A DNA stretch of 64,000 bases from assembly GCA_947579665.1 (NCBI GenBank), contig OX388352.1, positions 72,082,113 through 72,146,112 of the forward strand. The letters are read 5' to 3'. Source of the DNA: Sympetrum striolatum (taxonomy: Eukaryota > Arthropoda > Insecta > Odonata > Libellulidae). Below, piece by piece: positions 59,542 to 64,000 of the stretch (within the stretch, counting starts at the first letter, position 1; each line of letters begins with the position of its first letter). Made by a program: the position numbers and the translations under genes. The notes beneath the pieces were generated by a model, which saw only the letters and a list, made by a program, of their open reading frames with translations, was not told where the DNA came from and did no database searches.

Positions 59542-59676
59542 TATAAAAAACTATAAGTACAAATAAATTTTAAAAAATAGTGTAAGTAAGACAGATAATT
59601 TGACTCAAGATACAGGATATAGAGAGTGCATTCAACTGCTACCGCACATACTTAATACACGTGAAGATACTGGCCG

Positions 59677-59696
59677 TAATCCGGCCCGAAGGACCA
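59677..59696 (-). other. Primer-binding site, tRNA-Tyr type
   Basis: On the minus strand TGGTCCTTCGGGCCGGATTA is complementary to the 3' end of animal tRNA-Tyr (…CCGGCTCGAAGGACCA), with about two mismatches by recollection. It lies between the LTR and the gag ATG, as expected for initiation of reverse transcription. Confidence 0.75.
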
Positions 59697-60609
59697 TAAA
59701 AATGGTAACGAAATGGACTGTATGATTTGTAATAAAGAAAATTAAATAAAGAAACGTGGGGTTTTTGGAGGCAGACTGAGGGCACTCACCGGAATTCCGC
59801 AGCAATGTGGTCACTTCTCTTCTTTGAGGTACTCTTCGTTTTTCTGTCATAGTTGGGGATCCTCTAGATTAGGCAGGCACTAACACTCCCACCGTGGCTG
59901 TGGCGCCACGGAATGCCACGGGACTCGGCCTGTGGCAACCTACCTCCCCTACCACTACCTCAACCCCTGCGAGTTGATTCCCTCACTCGCTTCCACGACC
60001 TTGGTTCGACGAGACGCGTATGCGGGAGTGAGAAAGAAAACCTTCTCTTTTGCACTAGACTAGGCCTTTGCAGTCATTCAGTCTTTTCTAGTCGAATAGC
60101 ACCATGGCAAAAAGGGTTTCAGCCTCGGAAGGAGGTGGAAGTAACCCATGTAAAAATGTAAATAAATAAATATTGTCATACTACTCTTGTAAAAATAATA
60201 CGCATGAAAATAAATATTAAGTAAATTTTGCAGTTGTCCGAGTTATTGGTTTCAATAATAATAGCAAAGCCCCATTTAACCGTGCTACGTTAGACCATTT
60301 CTATCTCCGAACAGTCCGCTGCTCCTACCGCTACCACAACACCCTCTTCCGCAGCCGCGCCGCGACTCAGATTCCCTCTCCACACTACCGCACAACTGAG
60401 TTTGCCACGGCTATGAGAGCGGTGGCAGGCGGCTGCCGCCGTGGCATTTTCTTTGAACATGCCTGCCCTAGATAGTAGCCGGATAATGACCATAGGCCAA
60501 GTGACACCGCGTACTTCGCGGAGAGAAAAAAAAAGAAAGCGACATGCCGCAGAGTCCCCCCAGTCTGCCCTCTAGAGGCGGTCCTCCAAATTATTATACT
60601 CACCTAACA
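59697..60609 (-). repeat. Probable 5' LTR of the Bel-Pao element
   Basis: It would start TGTTAGGTGAGTATAAT at 60609 and end next to the primer-binding site, about 910 bp. It is GC-richer than the flanks, with short non-conserved frames. The right edge is inferred from the TG start and the end of GC-rich sequence, not from a second LTR. The 3' edge lacks a clean CA. Confidence 0.55.
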
Positions 60610-63600
60610 GGCAATATAAGTAACTTATTAAATAAGTAACTCGAGCCCGTACTGAGAGAGACCTTTTTCGATCGCTTTAGAGAAATTAAGCGCAATTTAA
60701 ATACATAGATGATGCCGCCTAATTAAATTATGAATGAAAAAGAATTCTTTTTCCAGAAATATGAATAACTATCATTGGATAAAGCTTCTTTATATAATAC
60801 CAAGAGAATTAAAATGATAGAATATAAATAAAAATGCCTTATAAATCCTTAAGTAGAAGAATCATCTATATATTAATACGAGAAGAGAAAACTTTGGATA
60901 CCTTTTTAAGGATAACGGAGGAGTTTGAGATTTGGCATAGTTAAAGTTTATATGGAGAAGGAGTGCAGAAAACTAAAATCTTTGTCCAAATATCCTTGGT
61001 TCGACTCAGGACCAGTATAATCGTCTCTCATAAGAAATGCACACAAAGTTCATTTTGATCGATTGCAGACATTTTTCCTTTTGCAGAATTAAATCAGAAA
61101 TATTGGTCATACGAAATCGAGATCAGTACCAAAAGAAAGGACATAGAATAGGGATTCTTATTTTGGTCGCAGTATATTGTATTCGTATCGAAATTATGAG
61201 AACTAGGGTAAAATGAACGAAAATTTTGTGAAATTTCTTTCATAGTAAACAAACTAGTCCCCCTAACGACCAAGGCGATTGTTGAATCCGAGCTTATGCG
61301 TTTTCCCATTAGAATACCCTGGGGATTTTATCTCCATACCAAATTAACGGTAGGGACTCATGACAAAAATTATAAATAGATGGCAATTAACTGAGACTAG
61401 CCAACATTTGCTAACTGATTCATAAATAAAAGGATAAAATTACGGCGATTTTACGGAATTTGTTTTGGAAATCAATCTACAAAATTAAAATTGCGATAAT
61501 GAATTGTATAAAAAAATTGGTAAATTTCCCGTTTCACGGTGTTTCCATTTTTTTAAGCCACTACATTTAGCCTGTTTTCGGTGATATTTTCAAGGATAAT
61601 ACTTCAAACATCGCAGCTTATTATACAAATTTTAGCGAGCATACATTTCACGTTTCACGGTGTTTGCGTTTTTTTTAACCAACTAGATTTACCAAAAAAT
61701 TAATGAAACTACAAGCTGTAATTGTCTTTTTTATTGTTACTAACATTAAAATTTTAAATTTCGTAGGTATCGAAAGGAATTGATACTAACAACACACTAC
61801 CTAATGACGTATTTGTACACGCTCACAGCTGACGTAATAGAAAATTAATGACAAAATATAAGCAAAGATTATATAGGTATACTCTTTGACAAAAGAACCT
61901 CAGTAAAGTTCAGACTTAAAAATTCAATGAATTACGGTCGAATTTCGACCACTGAGCGAACACTGTAAGAAAAATTGGAAAACGGATATTAAAGAATCAG
62001 AGGTTTAAAATCTACTTTTAACTCTAGTTGACCAATATAAATGGGTCATTCCACGCCAATTCGACAAGGTGATGTCCCTTGAGGTGACCGATCTAGACCA
62101 AATTTGGCAGATCGCTTTGATTTGATAACAAAATGAAATCCCCCTAGCCGTTCTGTAATTAACGCAATTGTTTACGAAATATTGCAATGCTTAAAAATTG
62201 AAATTTTACAAAAGTGCCTTCGCATTCGAGGCCATATCTCCGGTAATATAGAAGCTAAAAATGCACAACATAGCTTAATTTAAAGGTCTTGTATTAGGTA
62301 AGATAATCATAGGAAGGGTTTATAAAATTTAAACAATTTAATAAAGTTTATAACAATTTACATACAACCCTCCTCTACAATTTAAAGAATTTGGCGAGGG
62401 TAATATTTCATTTAAGAAAGAAAAAATGTTTTGAGTATAGGCGTGGCGCTCGCCGCGGCTGCGCGCCGTCCGGCTCGCGCGCTGAACGTTTATGTCAGAT
62501 TCATATTCAGGATTCGTCGTCAGGTATGAATTCACACTTGACGATGAATGCATCGCATTTGAAATACGTATAGTTACTCTATGGTATTGAGTGCTCTTAA
62601 AAGTGCGGTGTCTTTTCTTGTTTTCTCGAAATACCGGTGAATGAGACGAGGAACGCCGACAAAGAAGGCTTTTGGATATTTTCAACCTCTATTAAGATTG
62701 TGTTCTACTCCTCTGATGTTAATTGTACAGCGATGTTATTGTGACTATGAAGACTGTTTACTATTGATATGAGCAATTTAAACGCGGAAATGAATCGGAT
62801 GAACACAAACAACGGTGATACGATGGAAAGGGAAGATTCGGTAGGATGCTTCAGGGGTAGGAGGCAGTGTTAGAGAGAAATTAGTTTTGGAGATGTATTT
62901 TTTGTCCTGCGCGAATTTCGCTCCTGCGTACCGCGTTCGCGCCTGTATGTCAGGACCTTTATACGGTTTTCCCAGAAGTAGCCAAAATACTTTGCGTGCA
63001 ATTATTTATATTATTCATTTTAAAGAAATTTAGGAAAATGAGTCAGCTAATGTGATCGAAGAGAGGTGAGCGTAGTTGATGGAACGACGTATAATAAATG
63101 AGAAAAGAGACATTCAATATTGATACATCTGTGTTTCTGATTAATGAACCAGACTACGGCTAAATAGGCTACATGTGATCGTCTTGTTATTGGAAATGTG
63201 GAAAATAAAAATCGGTTAATAGTGGTTATCTGTGGGTTTCACCATTACTTTTTTAGGTTGAAATTTGAGGGTCACCGTCCTAATCCAGACCCTAAGCTCA
63301 CCTTCGTAGCTCAAGAGCGCCCGACCTTCCCATCATGGGGGACCATAAAAAAACTGACCGCGTGGAATACGATTTAAAAAGTTGTAAACAATTCAAATGA
63401 GCAACAATTTACTATCTTCGTCGTCTCACTCGTCCAAAGAGATATACAAGCGTCTTTTGATTGACGTACTACGATGAAAATTAAGATTTTACTAGAAATG
63501 ACGCGTTGACACACGGCGACGTTGCTCAGTCAGATAGGCGGATGTTTTAAATAGCTTACTGGCCCACTTGGTTTGGTTTGCTGTCTTATTATCAACTAGC

Positions 63601-63623
63601 TGAGGTACCTGTTGAATCTCAAC
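60610..63623. other. No recognisable gene
   Basis: AT-rich apart from a GC-rich island at about 62440-62490 (GCTCGCCGCGGCTGCGCGCC). A 44-bp imperfect direct repeat built on CGTTTCACGGTGTTT(C/G)C occurs at 61529-61572 and 61650-61692. The stretch at 62040-62270 has the look of a dispersed repeat but is single copy here. The second THAP exon was not found. Confidence 0.5.
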
Positions 63624-64000
63624 GGGGCACAGTGGGCTAGAATCGAAAAAACCTGGACAAGGGGCTAAAAATGGATTTTTTGAGTGCGGTTATTGAAACT
63701 TGGTGTAGTTATTGCAAAATGATTGTATTGTATGTTCCCGCTCGTCGTATTTTAAAATTTTCAGGCGTCAAATAGATACAGGGCATCAAACTTGAGAAAT
63801 GTTCACGAAAACGGGAAGTTTCGGATTTTTTGGAAAAAAGTTCAAGTTCGTTGATATATAGTTGCTTTTGAGGGAAGCTGTTGGAAGAAACAACACATCA
63901 GTAATCTAGCATTACTCTTTGTCTTTTAATTTGCTGAATGTTTCATGCTCTAAGATGATTCTTTGGTTATTTAAAGCAACAAAATGGCGGACACCTTTTT
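63624..64000 (+). repeat. Dispersed repeat, copy 2, cut by the window end
   Basis: Same landmarks as 46634-47014, in the same orientation and order, ending at AAATGGCGGACACCTTTTT at the last base. The true right end may lie outside the window. Confidence 0.8.

Larger units (their letters stand above)
56800..60609 (-). mobile_element. Bel-Pao LTR retrotransposon, 3'-truncated and degenerate
   Basis: Order on the minus strand: probable 5' LTR (60609 to about 59700), primer-binding site (59696-59677), gag, zinc-knuckle/protease region, reverse transcriptase. Similarity stops near 56800, just after the FDD box, so RNase H, integrase and the 3' LTR are missing. Several frameshifts and stops make it inactive. 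The 3' truncation means no target-site duplication can be tested. Confidence 0.85.

Noticed and set aside
59632..60603. Several 60-80 codon frames at 59.6-60.6 kb
   Set aside because: They fall in the presumed Bel LTR and show no family motif.

Overview
The window looks like arthropod, probably insect, chromosomal DNA. It is AT-rich and gene-poor, has spliced genes with GT-AG introns, and is full of decayed mobile elements (Polinton/Maverick, Bel-Pao, several LINE families, tRNA-derived SINEs, MITEs and fold-back elements). No bacterial or organellar signature was seen. I cannot name the species. Element and family names rest on recognising protein motifs by eye; no database search was run.

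One host gene is well supported. It is a two-coding-exon beta-1,3-galactosyltransferase (GT31 family) at 47891-50739 on the + strand: a signal-anchor exon, a 1.5 kb intron, then a large exon with the Pro/Ser/Thr-rich stem and the full catalytic domain. Its intron holds a possible antisense exon of a small membrane protein. A second, much weaker host gene starts at 56673: a short exon encoding the beginning of a THAP-type zinc finger and ending in a consensus splice donor. It lies downstream of a GC-richer, promoter-like stretch and is followed about 40 bp later by a truncated Bel-Pao element.

The most structured region is about 5.2-10.8 kb. On the minus strand it reads as a decayed Polinton/Maverick (adintovirus-like) element: DNA polymerase B, packaging ATPase, a small GGFL-motif protein, a basic protein, an integrase, and a minor-capsid-like fragment. 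It is broken by frameshifts, stops, an internal polymerase deletion, an in-frame array of palindromic 30-odd-bp repeats, a fold-back element, and an 865-bp TA-flanked inverted-repeat element inside the integrase.

Layout: 0-5 kb, mostly unassigned, with a fold-back element and a tandem duplication at exactly 240 bp offset. 5.2-10.8 kb, Polinton. 10.8-20 kb, unassigned. 20-46 kb, unassigned DNA with scattered LINE fragments (22.7, 30.4, 31.7, 32.3-33.4, 39.4-40.1 kb), SINEs (21.2, 25.8, 35.5, 44.2, 46.1 kb), an inverted-orientation MITE pair (27.5 and 38.9 kb) and a degenerate tandem array (34.5-35.1 kb). 46.6-52 kb, the glycosyltransferase with flanking repeats. 56.7-60.6 kb, THAP exon and Bel-Pao element. 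The rest is unassigned, ending in a second copy of the repeat seen at 46.6 kb.
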